A DNA stretch of 64,000 nucleotides from Allorhizobium paknamense (GTDB lineage: Bacteria; Pseudomonadota; Alphaproteobacteria; Rhizobiales; Rhizobiaceae), in assembly GCF_030815125.1 (NCBI RefSeq), contig NZ_JAUSWH010000005.1:1-64000 (forward strand), written 5' to 3'. This document shows, piece by piece, positions 40,365 through 49,840 of this stretch. A program made the position numbers and the translations under genes. The number at the start of each line of letters is the position of its first letter. Position 1 is the stretch's first letter. The notes beneath the pieces were generated by a model. The model saw only the letters and a list, made by a program, of their open reading frames with translations, made no database searches and was not told where the DNA came from.

Positions 40365-41981
40365 TCAAAGAGCGCTGCGTTTCACCTGCTGCCGCTCGGC
40401 CTGGACATCCGGGTCGGGGTCGAGGCTGGCGGCGAGAAGGTCGCGGGTATAAGGCTGGCGCGGGGCCTCGAACACCTGCCGGACCGTGCCGAATTCCACC
40501 AGTTCACCCTTCTGCATGACCATGACGTGATCGGCGAAATCCCTGACCACTGGCAGGTCGTGGGCTATGAAAATGAAGGAAAGGCCCATATCCCGCCTCA
40601 GCCGGTCCAGAAGCGCGATCACCTGCGCCTGAACGGAGACGTCGAGCGCCGAAACCGCCTCGTCGCAGATGATCAGTTGCGGCTCCAGCGCCAGGGCCCG
40701 GGCAATGGCGATGCGTTGCCGCTGACCGCCGGAAAACTGATGCGGATAGCGCCGCATATGCTCGGGCTTAAGGCCCACCTGCTCCAGAAGTTCCTCCACG
40801 CGCGCGCGCCATTTGGCCTTGGGCAGGATCTCAGGATGGATCACCCAGGCTTCGGAAATGAGCTGAAACACCGTCATGCGCGGATTGAGCGATTGTGTCG
40901 GATCCTGAAACACCATCTGCAGATCGCGCCGCAAGGCATAGAGTTCGGCTGATGACAGCGTGAAAAGATCGCGGCCTTTCCACAGGGCGCTGCCGCCATC
41001 CGGTTCATCGAGCCGCAGCAATATGCGAGCCAGAGTCGATTTTCCGGAGCCGCTTTCGCCCACCACTGCAATGGTTTCGCCGGGCATCAGATCGAAGGAA
41101 ATACCCTTGAGGGCCGTAAAGGCTCCATAGGTCTTGCGCACATCGCGAACGCTGAGGATCGGTTCCCGGGGGGCAGGTGGCTGATGCATCTCACCCTTGC
41201 CGGGCGCGGCATTGATGAGCTTGCGGGTATAGGGATGCTGGGGATTGCGATAGACCTCGCGCACACTGCCCGATTCCACCAGCACGCCCTTTTCCATCAC
41301 CACTACCCGGTCGGCAATCTTGGCCACCACGCCGAGATCATGGGTGATGATCATCACCGCCATGCCGGTTTCCTGCTGCAATTCCTTGAGCAGAGCGAGA
41401 ACCTCTGCCTGAACGGTTACGTCCAGCGCTGTCGTCGGTTCGTCGGCAATCAGGAGATCAGGACGCAAGGCCAGCGCCATGGCGATCATCACCCGTTGCC
41501 GTTGGCCACCGGAAAATTCGTGCGGATATTTCTTCATTGCCCGTTCGGGTTCAGGAATGCCAACCCGGCCCAGGAGCCGTTGCGCCTCGCTCTCGGCTTT
41601 CTCCCTGTCCATGCCATGCGTGGTCATGGCCTCGCGGATCTGCCAGCCCACCGTGTAAACGGGATTGAGATGGCTCAGCGGGTCCTGAAAGATCATGGCT
41701 ATTCGCCGGCCATTGATCTCACGCCGCTGGTCGGCGGGCAGGGTGAGAAGATCCTTGCCATCCAGCAGGATTTCACCGCTGGCGATCCGCCCTGGCGGCA
41801 TGTCGATGAGGTTCATGATTGCCGAGGAGGACACCGACTTGCCGGAGCCGCTTTCCCCCAGAATGGCGAGAGTTTCGCCGCGATCGACATGATAGGAAAT
41901 GTTGCGGACCGCCTGTACGGTGCCGCTGGCGGTATGAAACTCCACGGAAAGATTGCGCACGTCCAGGAGATGCTCAGCCAT
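40365..41981 (-). CDS. Dipeptide/oligopeptide ABC transporter ATPase, DppD-DppF fusion
   Basis: A 538-residue protein with two ABC domains. First half: Walker A LGESGSGKSVSS, signature FSGGQRQRVMIAM and ADEPTTALD. Second half: VGESGSGKSTLA, FSGGQRQRIAIAR and CDEAVSALD, where Glu-Ala replaces Glu-Pro. Fused DppD-DppF ATPases are common in rhizobia. Its ATG overlaps the permease stop by eight bases. It powers uptake of the unknown solute, which need not be a peptide. Confidence 0.94.
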   Translation of the reverse strand: MAEHLLDVRNLSVEFHTASGTVQAVRNISYHVDRGETLAILGESGSGKSVSSSAIMNLIDMPPGRIASGEILLDGKDLLTLPADQRREINGRRIAMIFQDPLSHLNPVYTVGWQIREAMTTHGMDREKAESEAQRLLGRVGIPEPERAMKKYPHEFSGGQRQRVMIAMALALRPDLLIADEPTTALDVTVQAEVLALLKELQQETGMAVMIITHDLGVVAKIADRVVVMEKGVLVESGSVREVYRNPQHPYTRKLINAAPGKGEMHQPPAPREPILSVRDVRKTYGAFTALKGISFDLMPGETIAVVGESGSGKSTLARILLRLDEPDGGSALWKGRDLFTLSSAELYALRRDLQMVFQDPTQSLNPRMTVFQLISEAWVIHPEILPKAKWRARVEELLEQVGLKPEHMRRYPHQFSGGQRQRIAIARALALEPQLIICDEAVSALDVSVQAQVIALLDRLRRDMGLSFIFIAHDLPVVRDFADHVMVMQKGELVEFGTVRQVFEAPRQPYTRDLLAASLDPDPDVQAERQQVKRSAL

Positions 41982-42900
41982 GTTTGTGGCCTTTCATTTC
42001 CAGCCGCCAGCGCTGCACCGGATCGAGCGCGACGCGCAGCCAGTTGGACAGAAGGTTGAGCGACAGGGTGGTGAGAATGATTGCAAGGCCCGGCCAGAAG
42101 GACAGCCACCATGCGTTGGTCAGATATTGCCGTCCCTGCGAGATCATCAGGCCCCAGGTGATATCCGGCGGCTGGATGCCGATGCCGAGGAAGGAGAGGG
42201 CGCTTTCCGCCAGCATGACATAGGCGAAATCCAGCGTGGCGAGCGTGGTCAGTGTCGGCAGCACGACCGGCAGGATGTGGCGGAAGAGAATGCGCGTGCT
42301 GGAGGCTCCCATCACCCGCGCAGCCTGCACGAACATGCGCTCGCGCACTTCCAGCACCTCCGCCCGTGTCGTGCGGATATAGACCGGAATACGGGTAATC
42401 GACAGCACCAGCATGAGATTGAGAATGGAGGAGCCCAGAAGATAGAGCACGATCACCGCAATCAGCAGCGAGGGAAAGGACATGATGACATCGGCCAGCC
42501 GCATGATGATCTGCCCGATGCGCGGGGCGGCAAAGCCGGCCAGCAGCCCGAGCACCGTGCCCGCGACAGAGGACAGAAGCACCGCGCCAGCGGCAATCAT
42601 CAGCGTATGCTGGGCGGCGGCGATGATCCGCGCCAGCAAAGGACGGCCCAGCGCATCGGCGCCAAGCCAGAAAACCCATTCCCGTTGCCAGTCGAAGGGC
42701 GCGAGATTGCGCCCTCGCAAGTTCTGCTTGATCGCAAGGTCTCCCAGCCACTGAGGGCCGATCAGGGCAAGAACCAGCATGATCAGCAGGAAGAGAACGG
42801 CGATAAGCGCAAACTTGTCCGCCCACAGCATGCGCATCATGCGCAGGACAAAGGAGGGTTCATCCGCAAGGGTGGTCTCGGTCGTGGTGGAAAGGCTCAT
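41974..42900 (-). CDS. ABC transporter permease, DppC type
   Basis: A 308-residue permease with about six membrane spans. Motifs: LGADALGRPLLARIIAAAQH (the LGTDxxGRD family signature) and VMGASSTRILFRHILP (EAA loop). It is paired with the DppB-type permease 14 bases upstream. Confidence 0.94.
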   Translation of the reverse strand: MSLSTTTETTLADEPSFVLRMMRMLWADKFALIAVLFLLIMLVLALIGPQWLGDLAIKQNLRGRNLAPFDWQREWVFWLGADALGRPLLARIIAAAQHTLMIAAGAVLLSSVAGTVLGLLAGFAAPRIGQIIMRLADVIMSFPSLLIAVIVLYLLGSSILNLMLVLSITRIPVYIRTTRAEVLEVRERMFVQAARVMGASSTRILFRHILPVVLPTLTTLATLDFAYVMLAESALSFLGIGIQPPDITWGLMISQGRQYLTNAWWLSFWPGLAIILTTLSLNLLSNWLRVALDPVQRWRLEMKGHKHG

Positions 42901-42914
42901 GATATGTCAGCCTC

Positions 42915-43829
42915 TCAATGGCGAATACGCGGATCGAGCAGCGAATAGGCAATATCGATCAGCAGGTTCATGAGGAATATCGCAAGCGCGGTTATCAGAA
43001 TGGCGGCCAGCACCACGTTGAAATCGCGCTGAAGAATGGAATCGATCATCAGCTTGCCAACGCCCGGGAAGCCGAAGATGGTTTCCACCACCACCGCACC
43101 GTTCAAAAGGCTGGCGGCCTGATCGCCGATCACCGTGATCACCGGCAGCATGGCATTGCGCAGCGCGTGGATGAAGATGATCGGCCCGGATTTCACGCCC
43201 TTGGCACGGGCGGTCTTCACATAGGCGGAGGAGAGGGACGAGATCATTGATCCCCGCACCACCTGCACCAGAATACCAAAGGGCCGCACGAACAACACGG
43301 CAATGGGCAGAATCCAATGCGCCAGCGTCCCGGTCCCGGAGGTCGGCAGCCAGGCGAGATGGACGGAGAAAACGACGATGGCGACGATGGCCAGCCAGAA
43401 ATCGGGTACAGAGGCGCCGATCAACGAGATCATCGAGGCGAAGCGGTCGAAAAATCCGCCGGAGCGGAAGGCTGCCAGCGAACCGACGACAATGGCGGCC
43501 ACGGTGACCAGCGACATGGTGATCACCGCCAGCCAGAGGGTCCAGACAAAGGCTTCCAGCACCACATCCAGCGCGGGGCGCGCCTTGCGCAGCGATTCAC
43601 CGAGATTGCCGGTCGCGACATCCGCGACATAATGCAGGAACTGCACCATCAGCGGATCATTCAGGCCGTGCAGGGCGCGGAATTGCTGTTTCAGCTCTTC
43701 CGAGGCCTCCACCGGCAGGAAAAGTGCTGCCGGATCGCCGGTCAGCCGAGACAGGAAAAAGACCATGACCACAAGCCCGATCAGCGAGATCAGGCTGGCG
43801 ATGGAGCGTTTGCGAATGAAGCTGAACAT
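42915..43829 (-). CDS. ABC transporter permease, DppB type
   Basis: A 304-residue permease, starting at ATG 43829 (MFSFIRKRSIASLISLIGLV) with GGGAGGTGACC upstream. It has the LTGDPAALFL segment and the EAA loop VKTARAKGVKSGPIIFIHAL, plus the C-terminal LLIDIAYSLLDPRIR. The frame is open further upstream but that part lacks support. It forms the channel with the DppC-type permease. Confidence 0.93.
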   Translation of the reverse strand: MFSFIRKRSIASLISLIGLVVMVFFLSRLTGDPAALFLPVEASEELKQQFRALHGLNDPLMVQFLHYVADVATGNLGESLRKARPALDVVLEAFVWTLWLAVITMSLVTVAAIVVGSLAAFRSGGFFDRFASMISLIGASVPDFWLAIVAIVVFSVHLAWLPTSGTGTLAHWILPIAVLFVRPFGILVQVVRGSMISSLSSAYVKTARAKGVKSGPIIFIHALRNAMLPVITVIGDQAASLLNGAVVVETIFGFPGVGKLMIDSILQRDFNVVLAAILITALAIFLMNLLIDIAYSLLDPRIRH

Positions 43830-43888
43830 GGTCACCTCCCAGGAAGACCGACAGGCGGAGCGGGTCCGCCTGTCGATCATGTCCAAGA

Positions 43889-45397
43889 TTACTTGATGCC
43901 GATTTCCGACAGTTGCAGCATGGAGTTGGTGGCAATGGTCGGCTTGAAGTCCAGACGCTCGGAGACGCGGGAGAAGCCCACCATGTGGAAGAGCAACACA
44001 TCGGCCACCACATCGTCATGCAGATAGGCAATCAGCTCAGACCAGAGCTTGGCGCGTTCATCTCCCACGGCTGCCGAGGCCCGCGTGATCAGGTCATCGA
44101 CCTTGGGGTCGGAAAAGCCGGATTGCGTTCCCTTCGAGTCATATTTGAAGAACATGGTGAAGGAGGGGTCGCCCTTGGAATTGTCGTGCATGGCGGCCAC
44201 GATCTGCGGGCCACGGCCTTCCTTGAACGGCTTGGAATAATAGGTTTCGTGCTCCGCGACTTCCACGAATTTCAGCTCCACCTTGAAGCCCACATCCTGC
44301 AATTGTGCCTGGATGGCCTCCATGATTTCCGTGACATTCGGGAAGTTTGCCGTCCGGGCAATAATGGTGATCGGCGTCTCCACCTTCACGCCATCTGCCT
44401 TGGCCTCTGCCAGCAGCTTCTTTGCGGCCTCCGGATCGTAAGGGAAGACTTTCACATCCGGGTTCCAGCCCAAGGTGGTTGGCGGTACGAGTGCCGTTGC
44501 CAGCACGGCGCTTTCCGGCACCAGCGTTCCGAGGAAAGCCTTGCGATCGATGGCAAGGTTCAGCGCCCGGCGCACGCGGACATCGTTGAGCGGCGCGATA
44601 TTGTGATCCAGCCGCAGATAGACCGTCTCACTGTCGAGATAGGAGAAATCGGTTTTGGGATTGGTGGCGTCGAGCTGCGAAATCGAAGGCGCAAGATCAG
44701 CCTCGCCGGTCTGCACCATGGCGGCGCGGACGGACGGATCGGCGCGGAACAGATAGGTGGCTTCCGTCACCTGCGGCTTGGCGCCCCAGTAATCATTCCG
44801 CGCTGTCAGCACGATCTTCTGGCCCGGTGTCCAGTTGCTGAGCTTGTAAGGGCCGGTGCCGACGGGTTCGCGCACAAACTCCATCTTCGTCTCTTCCGGC
44901 ACGATGGTCACCAGAGACATCAGCAGCGGCAGGATGGGCTGGGCGGGCGAGGATTTGAAATCGATGGTGTAATCGTCAACCACCGTTGGAGTGATCGTCA
45001 TGCCGCCGAAATAGCGGCGGGATTCGCAGGCATTCTTGTCGCTCATGATGCGCTCGAAGCTGTGCTTCACATCCTTGGCGTCAAAGCTGGTGCCGTCGGA
45101 AAATTTCACGCCGTGGCGCAGGTGGAAACGCCAGCTGCCATCGGCCTGCTGCTCCCATTTTTCGGCAAGCCGTGGCATCACGCCCTTCTTGCCGCGCACA
45201 TCCAGCTCCGTCAGCGTTTCGCTGACATTTTCCATGATGATGCGACCGATATTGGAGCGCGTCGCCATGCAAGGCTCCAGCAGGTCTGCCTCTTCCGCCA
45301 GCACGATCTTGATCGGCCCCGACGCCGCATGGGCGGGTATGACGCCCGAGAGGGCCGCCCCCAAAACCAGGGCGCCCGTCATCATTCTCTTTTTCAT
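43889..45397 (-). CDS. ABC transporter solute-binding protein, family 5
   Basis: A 502-residue lipoprotein-like or periplasmic protein with a signal peptide (MKKRMMTGALVLGAALSGVI, then PAHAASG). Family 5 motifs: LTELDVRGKKGVMPRLAEKW, WRFHLRHGVKFSDGTSFDAK, GTGPYKLSNWTPGQKI and RRALNLAIDRKAFLG. It begins the operon with GGAGGAGAAGGAC upstream of ATG 45397. Ligand unknown. Family 5 includes peptide, nickel, sugar and opine binders. Confidence 0.94.
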   Translation of the reverse strand: MKKRMMTGALVLGAALSGVIPAHAASGPIKIVLAEEADLLEPCMATRSNIGRIIMENVSETLTELDVRGKKGVMPRLAEKWEQQADGSWRFHLRHGVKFSDGTSFDAKDVKHSFERIMSDKNACESRRYFGGMTITPTVVDDYTIDFKSSPAQPILPLLMSLVTIVPEETKMEFVREPVGTGPYKLSNWTPGQKIVLTARNDYWGAKPQVTEATYLFRADPSVRAAMVQTGEADLAPSISQLDATNPKTDFSYLDSETVYLRLDHNIAPLNDVRVRRALNLAIDRKAFLGTLVPESAVLATALVPPTTLGWNPDVKVFPYDPEAAKKLLAEAKADGVKVETPITIIARTANFPNVTEIMEAIQAQLQDVGFKVELKFVEVAEHETYYSKPFKEGRGPQIVAAMHDNSKGDPSFTMFFKYDSKGTQSGFSDPKVDDLITRASAAVGDERAKLWSELIAYLHDDVVADVLLFHMVGFSRVSERLDFKPTIATNSMLQLSEIGIK

Positions 45398-45541
45398 GTC
45401 CTTCTCCTCCCAGATCAGAAACGCGGCGTTTCAAGGCCCTTTCGCACGCGTGCGCAGGGCTTCAACCTCCTGAGGGCGTGGCAACCCGTCCCGGCTGCGA
45501 CCGCCTTAGCCGTGAAGAAAGCATTCACACTCTCGGTGTTT

Positions 45542-45675
45542 TTGTCAAATTAATTTTCATTTCTCTGTTCTCGGCGCATGATGGATTATAATTTACGATA
45601 TCAAAATCAGTAACTTATGACGAGAAATCCCTTCTTCTTGTGCCCAAATTTTAAAAATGAAAACTTGACAACTTG
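45542..45675. promoter_or_regulatory. AT-rich divergent control region with inverted TTGTCAA sites
   Basis: The 317-base gap between the Dpp-type operon and the sialidase-like operon holds no gene. TTGTCAA at 45542-45548 followed by TTTTCATTT is mirrored near 45656-45675 by AAAATGAAAAC and TTGACAA. These are probable binding sites for a regulator acting on both operons, most likely the FCD-GntR at 49112 (inference). Confidence 0.5.
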
Positions 45676-45714
45676 TGTTTTTTGCAATTTCCGTGATGGC
45701 AAGAGGAGACTGCG

Positions 45715-46911
45715 ATGACCCCTGACGACATTGCCCAGGCCATGGACGGCGTGCTGAAACCGCTTTCGGAAGGCCGGCAGGAGGCCTTTCTACCTTCGCC
45801 GATGATCCAGAACCATGCCAGCTTTCTGCACCGGCTGGCGGATGACAGCCTCGTCTGCGTCTGGTTCGGTGGAACGCTTGAAGGAAAATCCGATATTTCC
45901 ATTTTTGCCTCGGTGCTTTTGCCGGGAGCCAGCCAATGGGGGCCGCCGCAGCAATTGAGCCGCGATCCCGCGCATTCCGAGCAGAACCCGGTGCTTTTTA
46001 CCGCCCCCGATGGCGCAGTCTGGTTGTTTCACACCGTGCAACCCTCCGGCAATCAGGATGAATGCCGCATTCGCATGGCCCGCGTCCTCAGCGATCCGGC
46101 CCAGCCGCACAGGCTCGCGACGGAGGAGGGGCGCTTTCTCGATCTGCCGCGCGGCTCCTTCATCCGCGCGCCGCTGCTCGTCCTTGAGGATGGCGCATGG
46201 GCAATGCCGATCTTTCGCTGCATCCAGCGCCCCGGGCAGAAGTGGAATGGCAGTCATGATACCGCCGCCCTCGGGCTTTCTTACGATGGCGGCAACACAT
46301 GGCAGTTGCAAGACCTGCCGCAATCCATCGGCTGCGTCCATTTCAGCCCTGTTCAGGGAAAGGGAAATGGCCTCTCCGGCTTCTTCCGCAGGCGTCAGGC
46401 GGATTTCGTTTATCGCACGCAGAGCAGCGATGGCGGCGCAAGCTGGTCAAAACCGCAGGCCACAGACGTTCCCAACAACAATTCGTCCATTGCCGCCATT
46501 CGTTTGAGAGACGGGCGGATCGCCATGATATGCAATCCGGTCAATGCCGCACAGTCACAAGAGCGGCGGCAATCGCTCTACGATGAACTGGGCGTGGAGG
46601 ACGAGCGGCCGGACGCCGATCCGACCGGCGGCTGCGTGCCGGTCTGGGGTGTGCCGCGCGCGCCGGTCAGCCTTTGCCTGTCGGCGGATGATGGCCTGAC
46701 CTTTCCGACGAGACTGATCGTTGAAGACGGGCCGGGCACCTGCCTTTCCAATGACTCGACGGATGGACGCAACAAGGAAATGTCCTATCCCTGGCTGCTT
46801 GAGGGGCCGGATGGGGCGCTTCACATCACCTATACCTATCATCGCCGCGCCATCAAATATGTGCGCCTCGCGCCAGGTTGGAGCGCGATGGCCAACGGGA
46901 GGCTTGCATGA
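45715..46911 (+). CDS. Sialidase-fold (BNR-type) protein, cytoplasmic
   Basis: A 398-residue beta-propeller protein of the sialidase superfamily. Asp-box-like repeats: [20 protein letters not shown] and [11 protein letters not shown]. Possible catalytic Arg residues occur in RIRMAR and GSFIRAPLL, and Glu and Tyr near the end ([11 protein letters not shown]). There is no signal peptide, so it would act inside the cell. True sialidases are normally exported, and this family also includes lyases and isomerases acting on sugar acids. It is the first gene of a three-gene operon with overlapping stops and starts (ATGA into pdxA). Confidence 0.82.
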   Translation: MTPDDIAQAMDGVLKPLSEGRQEAFLPSPMIQNHASFLHRLADDSLVCVWFGGTLEGKSDISIFASVLLPGASQWGPPQQLSRDPAHSEQNPVLFTAPDGAVWLFHTVQPSGNQDECRIRMARVLSDPAQPHRLATEEGRFLDLPRGSFIRAPLLVLEDGAWAMPIFRCIQRPGQKWNGSHDTAALGLSYDGGNTWQLQDLPQSIGCVHFSPVQGKGNGLSGFFRRRQADFVYRTQSSDGGASWSKPQATDVPNNNSSIAAIRLRDGRIAMICNPVNAAQSQERRQSLYDELGVEDERPDADPTGGCVPVWGVPRAPVSLCLSADDGLTFPTRLIVEDGPGTCLSNDSTDGRNKEMSYPWLLEGPDGALHITYTYHRRAIKYVRLAPGWSAMANGRLA

Positions 46912-47858
46912 GCAACATCATCGGCATCACCATGGGCGACCCCTGCGGCGTCGGCCCGGAAATTACCGTTCGCGCCCTGGCGGAGATGGCCGAGGCCGAA
47001 CGGCAGGCCACGAAAATCTATGGCAACCTGCCGACGCTCGAAGCTGCCCGTAAGGCACTCGGTCTGGATATCGATCTTGCCCCGTATGTGGTCGATCTGC
47101 CGGTGGAAGGTGCGCCGCTTGCCTGGGGTACGCTGTCACCCGTTGCGGGCGATGCCGCCTTCCGCTTCATCGAAAAGGCGGTGCGGGATGCCCAGTCAGG
47201 GAAGATCGGCTGCATCGTCACCGCGCCGATCAACAAGGAGGCGCTCAATCTCGCCGGTCATCATTATGATGGCCATACCGGCATGCTGCGCAGCCTGACC
47301 GGTTCCAGTGCTGCCTATATGCTGCTGGCTTCCGAGCGGCTGAAGGTCATCCATGTCTCGACCCATGTTTCCCTGCAGGAGGCCATCCGCCGCGCCACCA
47401 CCGAGCGGGTGCTGAACACGATCCGGGCGGGCCATGCGCATCTCAAGCGCATCGGTTACGATCAGCCTCGTATCGCGGTGGCGGGTGTCAATCCGCATTG
47501 CGGTGAAAACGGCCTTTTCGGCAGTGAAGACGACGACCAGATTGCGCCCGCCGTCGCCGCGGCGCGGGCCGAAGGCATTCATGTCTCCGGCCCGATTTCG
47601 GCGGATACGGTGTTTCATCGCGCCTATTCCGGGGCTTTCGATCTGGTCGTCGCGCAATATCACGATCAGGGCCATATCCCGATCAAGCTCGTAGCCTTCG
47701 ACACTGCCGTCAACGTTTCGGTGGAGTTGCCGATCGACCGGACTTCGGTTGACCATGGCACCGCCTTCGACATTGCCGGCAAAGGCATTGCCAATCACGG
47801 CAACATGAATGCGGCGATCGCCTATGCGCGCAAGCTGGTTTCTGGCCGGAAAGGATGA
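46908..47858 (+). CDS. PdxA2-type 4-phospho-threonate/erythronate dehydrogenase
   Basis: A 316-residue PdxA-family enzyme. Motifs: [35 protein letters not shown] with the first metal His, [16 protein letters not shown], and [12 protein letters not shown] with the later His ligands. True PdxA makes pyridoxal phosphate from 4-phosphohydroxythreonine. The PdxA2 subgroup oxidises 4-phospho-D-threonate or -erythronate to a keto acid that decarboxylates to dihydroxyacetone phosphate. The DUF1537 kinase gene nearby favours PdxA2. ATG 46908 overlaps the stop of the sialidase-like gene. Confidence 0.9.
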   Translation: MSNIIGITMGDPCGVGPEITVRALAEMAEAERQATKIYGNLPTLEAARKALGLDIDLAPYVVDLPVEGAPLAWGTLSPVAGDAAFRFIEKAVRDAQSGKIGCIVTAPINKEALNLAGHHYDGHTGMLRSLTGSSAAYMLLASERLKVIHVSTHVSLQEAIRRATTERVLNTIRAGHAHLKRIGYDQPRIAVAGVNPHCGENGLFGSEDDDQIAPAVAAARAEGIHVSGPISADTVFHRAYSGAFDLVVAQYHDQGHIPIKLVAFDTAVNVSVELPIDRTSVDHGTAFDIAGKGIANHGNMNAAIAYARKLVSGRKG

Positions 47859-47863
47859 AATCC

Positions 47864-48982
47864 ATGGCAATTGCACCCATTCTCCTTCATCAGCCGCGCC
47901 GTCTGGCGGTGGGCGCGGGTACGATTTCCGAGGTCGGCGGCTGGGCGGGCGCGGTGGCTTCAACGCTGGTGATTGCAAGCCCGCTGACGGCAAAATTCGT
48001 GGATCGGCTGCAGCTTTCCGGCAAAGTCACGGTGTTTTCCGATCTCCCCGGCGAGCCGGATACCGCAACGCTGAATGCCGCACTTGCCGCTGCCCAGGCG
48101 GCCAGGCCTGATCTGGTCGTCGGGCTTGGCGGCGGCTCGGTCATGGATGTGGCCAAGCTGGTAGCCGCCTTGTGGGATACGGATGAAAAGCTTGAGGATG
48201 TCGCCGGTCCCAACAAGGTGAGGGGCCGCCATTCAAGGCTGGCGCAGGTGGCCACCACGGCGGGGACGGGTTCGGAGGCTGGCATTCGCGCCCTGATCAC
48301 CGATCCCGCCAAGGGCAGCAAGATTGCCGTCGAAAGCCCTCATCTGATTGCCGATTTTGCGGTGCTGGATCCGGAACTGACTTATTCCGTCCCCTCTGCC
48401 GTCACGGCAGCCACCGGTATCGATGCCATGGCCCATTGCGTGGAAGCCTTCACCAATCGCAAGGCGCATCCGATGATCGATGGCTTTGCCCGTATGGGCT
48501 TTTCGCTGGTGGGCCAATATCTTGCCCGGGCGGTGAAGAATGGCGAAGACACGCAAGCCCGGGAAGGGCTGATGCTGGCCTCCTATTACGGTGGCATCTG
48601 CCTGGGGCCGGTCAACACCGCCGCCGGTCACGCCATTGCCTATCCGCTCGGTACGCTGCTGCATCTGCCGCATGGTCTTGCCAATGCTCTGGTCTTTCCG
48701 CATGTACTCGCCTTCAACCAGCCAGCCGTTGCCGCCAAGACAGCGGAAGTGGCCGAGGCGCTGGGACTGGGGGCGACGCTCTCGCAAGCCGATCTGAGCA
48801 AGGCCGCCACCGAATTCTGCGCCAAGCTCGGGATCGAGATGTCGCTTGCCGCCCATGGCGCCAAGGAGGCCGATCTTGATCGTTATGCCACGGATGCCCA
48901 TGCCATCCGCCGGCTGATGGACAACAACCCCATCGACATGACGCTGGACGATGTAAGGGAAATCTACCGCAAGGCATTCTGA
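47864..48982 (+). CDS. Iron-containing alcohol dehydrogenase
   Basis: A 372-residue type III dehydrogenase. Motifs: VVGLGGGSVMDVAKL (NAD), TTAGTGSEAGIRALI, DAMAHCVEAFTNRKAHP and NTAAGHAIAYPLG followed by HGLANALVFPHVLAFN, which carry the His and Asp metal ligands. It is closest to maleylacetate reductase/lactaldehyde-type members. It is the third gene of the operon. ATG 47864 has AAGGA eight bases upstream; ATG 47855, overlapping the pdxA stop, is the alternative. Confidence 0.92.
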   Translation: MAIAPILLHQPRRLAVGAGTISEVGGWAGAVASTLVIASPLTAKFVDRLQLSGKVTVFSDLPGEPDTATLNAALAAAQAARPDLVVGLGGGSVMDVAKLVAALWDTDEKLEDVAGPNKVRGRHSRLAQVATTAGTGSEAGIRALITDPAKGSKIAVESPHLIADFAVLDPELTYSVPSAVTAATGIDAMAHCVEAFTNRKAHPMIDGFARMGFSLVGQYLARAVKNGEDTQAREGLMLASYYGGICLGPVNTAAGHAIAYPLGTLLHLPHGLANALVFPHVLAFNQPAVAAKTAEVAEALGLGATLSQADLSKAATEFCAKLGIEMSLAAHGAKEADLDRYATDAHAIRRLMDNNPIDMTLDDVREIYRKAF

Positions 48983-49008
48983 TGGGCGGCTTGCCCGGCA
49001 CATCCTGC

Positions 49009-49110
49009 TAGATCGTTTCACTGTTTCACGGAAACATTGAAACGCTTTAGCTCTTTGTTTCTACGCATTTCCGGACGGAAAACCAGTTTCCACTTTTCTC
49101 GGGACAATGC
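49009..49110. repeat. Hairpin plus reversed B element
   Basis: A GATCGTTTCACTG/GAAACATTGAAACG hairpin and a reversed B copy between the convergent dehydrogenase and GntR genes. Confidence 0.7.
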
Positions 49111-49111
49111 T

Positions 49112-49840
49112 TCAATCCTGCTGGGATGGCTGGAAAAGCCGTTCCCGCGAGCCCAGCAGATGATCATGCATCAGTTGCCGCGCCGCTTGCCCGTCGCGGT
49201 CGGCAATGGCCTTGGCAATTGCTTCATGTTCGGCAAAGACGCGCATGAGGCCCGAGGCCTCCCGCTTCACCGATGCGCCATGAAATTTCATGCCGACGGC
49301 GATGTGGTCCTTCAAGGCTTCCATGGCCGTGGAGAAATAGGTGTTACGGGCCGCACGGGCAATGGCAAGGTGAAACTGGTAATCGGCATCCTCGCGGTGG
49401 GACTGGCGGTTCGTGGCATCGCGCATCAGTTCCAGCGCCTTGCGAATGGCGGCAAGCCTCTCTTCATCATGGCGTTCGGCGGCGGCTGCTGCCGCGGCAG
49501 GTTCCAGTGTCAGGCGAAACTCATAGCAGTTCAAAAGATCGGCGACATTCTCAAGCTGGCCAAAGCCCAGCGGCTCTTTTAACCCTAGCGCCCGCACATA
49601 GCTGCCGGATCCGCGCCGGGAATAGATGAAGCCCTGCTCCCGCAGCCGCCGCAGCGCTTCGCGAATAACGGGCCGCGAGACTTCGAATTCCGTGGCCAGT
49701 TCATGTTCGGTGGGCAAGCGCTCATCCGGCTTGTAGGCGCCGGATTTGATGGCGCGATGCATACGCTCGAAAATCAGGTCGGGAAGCCCGCGTCGCTCCG
49801 CACTCTTTCGGACCGCCGTCTGGTCGGATTTTTTCAGCAT
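49112..49840 (-). CDS. GntR-family regulator, FCD subfamily
   Basis: About 242 residues. Winged helix: LIFERMHRAIKSGAYKPDER then SRPVIREALRRLREQGFIYS and GSGSYVRALG. FCD domain: CYEFRLTLEPAAAAAAAERH, DADYQFHLAIARAARN and VFAEHEAIAKAI. It resembles regulators of sugar-acid catabolism. Its stop overlaps the start region of the neighbouring kinase in reverse order: the kinase stop lies just inside its first codons, so the two are one transcript. Likely controller of the C4-acid cluster (inference). Confidence 0.9.
   Translation of the reverse strand: MLKKSDQTAVRKSAERRGLPDLIFERMHRAIKSGAYKPDERLPTEHELATEFEVSRPVIREALRRLREQGFIYSRRGSGSYVRALGLKEPLGFGQLENVADLLNCYEFRLTLEPAAAAAAAERHDEERLAAIRKALELMRDATNRQSHREDADYQFHLAIARAARNTYFSTAMEALKDHIAVGMKFHGASVKREASGLMRVFAEHEAIAKAIADRDGQAARQLMHDHLLGSRERLFQPSQQD

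Noticed and set aside
43913..45553. 546-codon open frame opposite the family-5 binding protein
   Set aside because: Antisense shadow of a well-supported gene; no family features.
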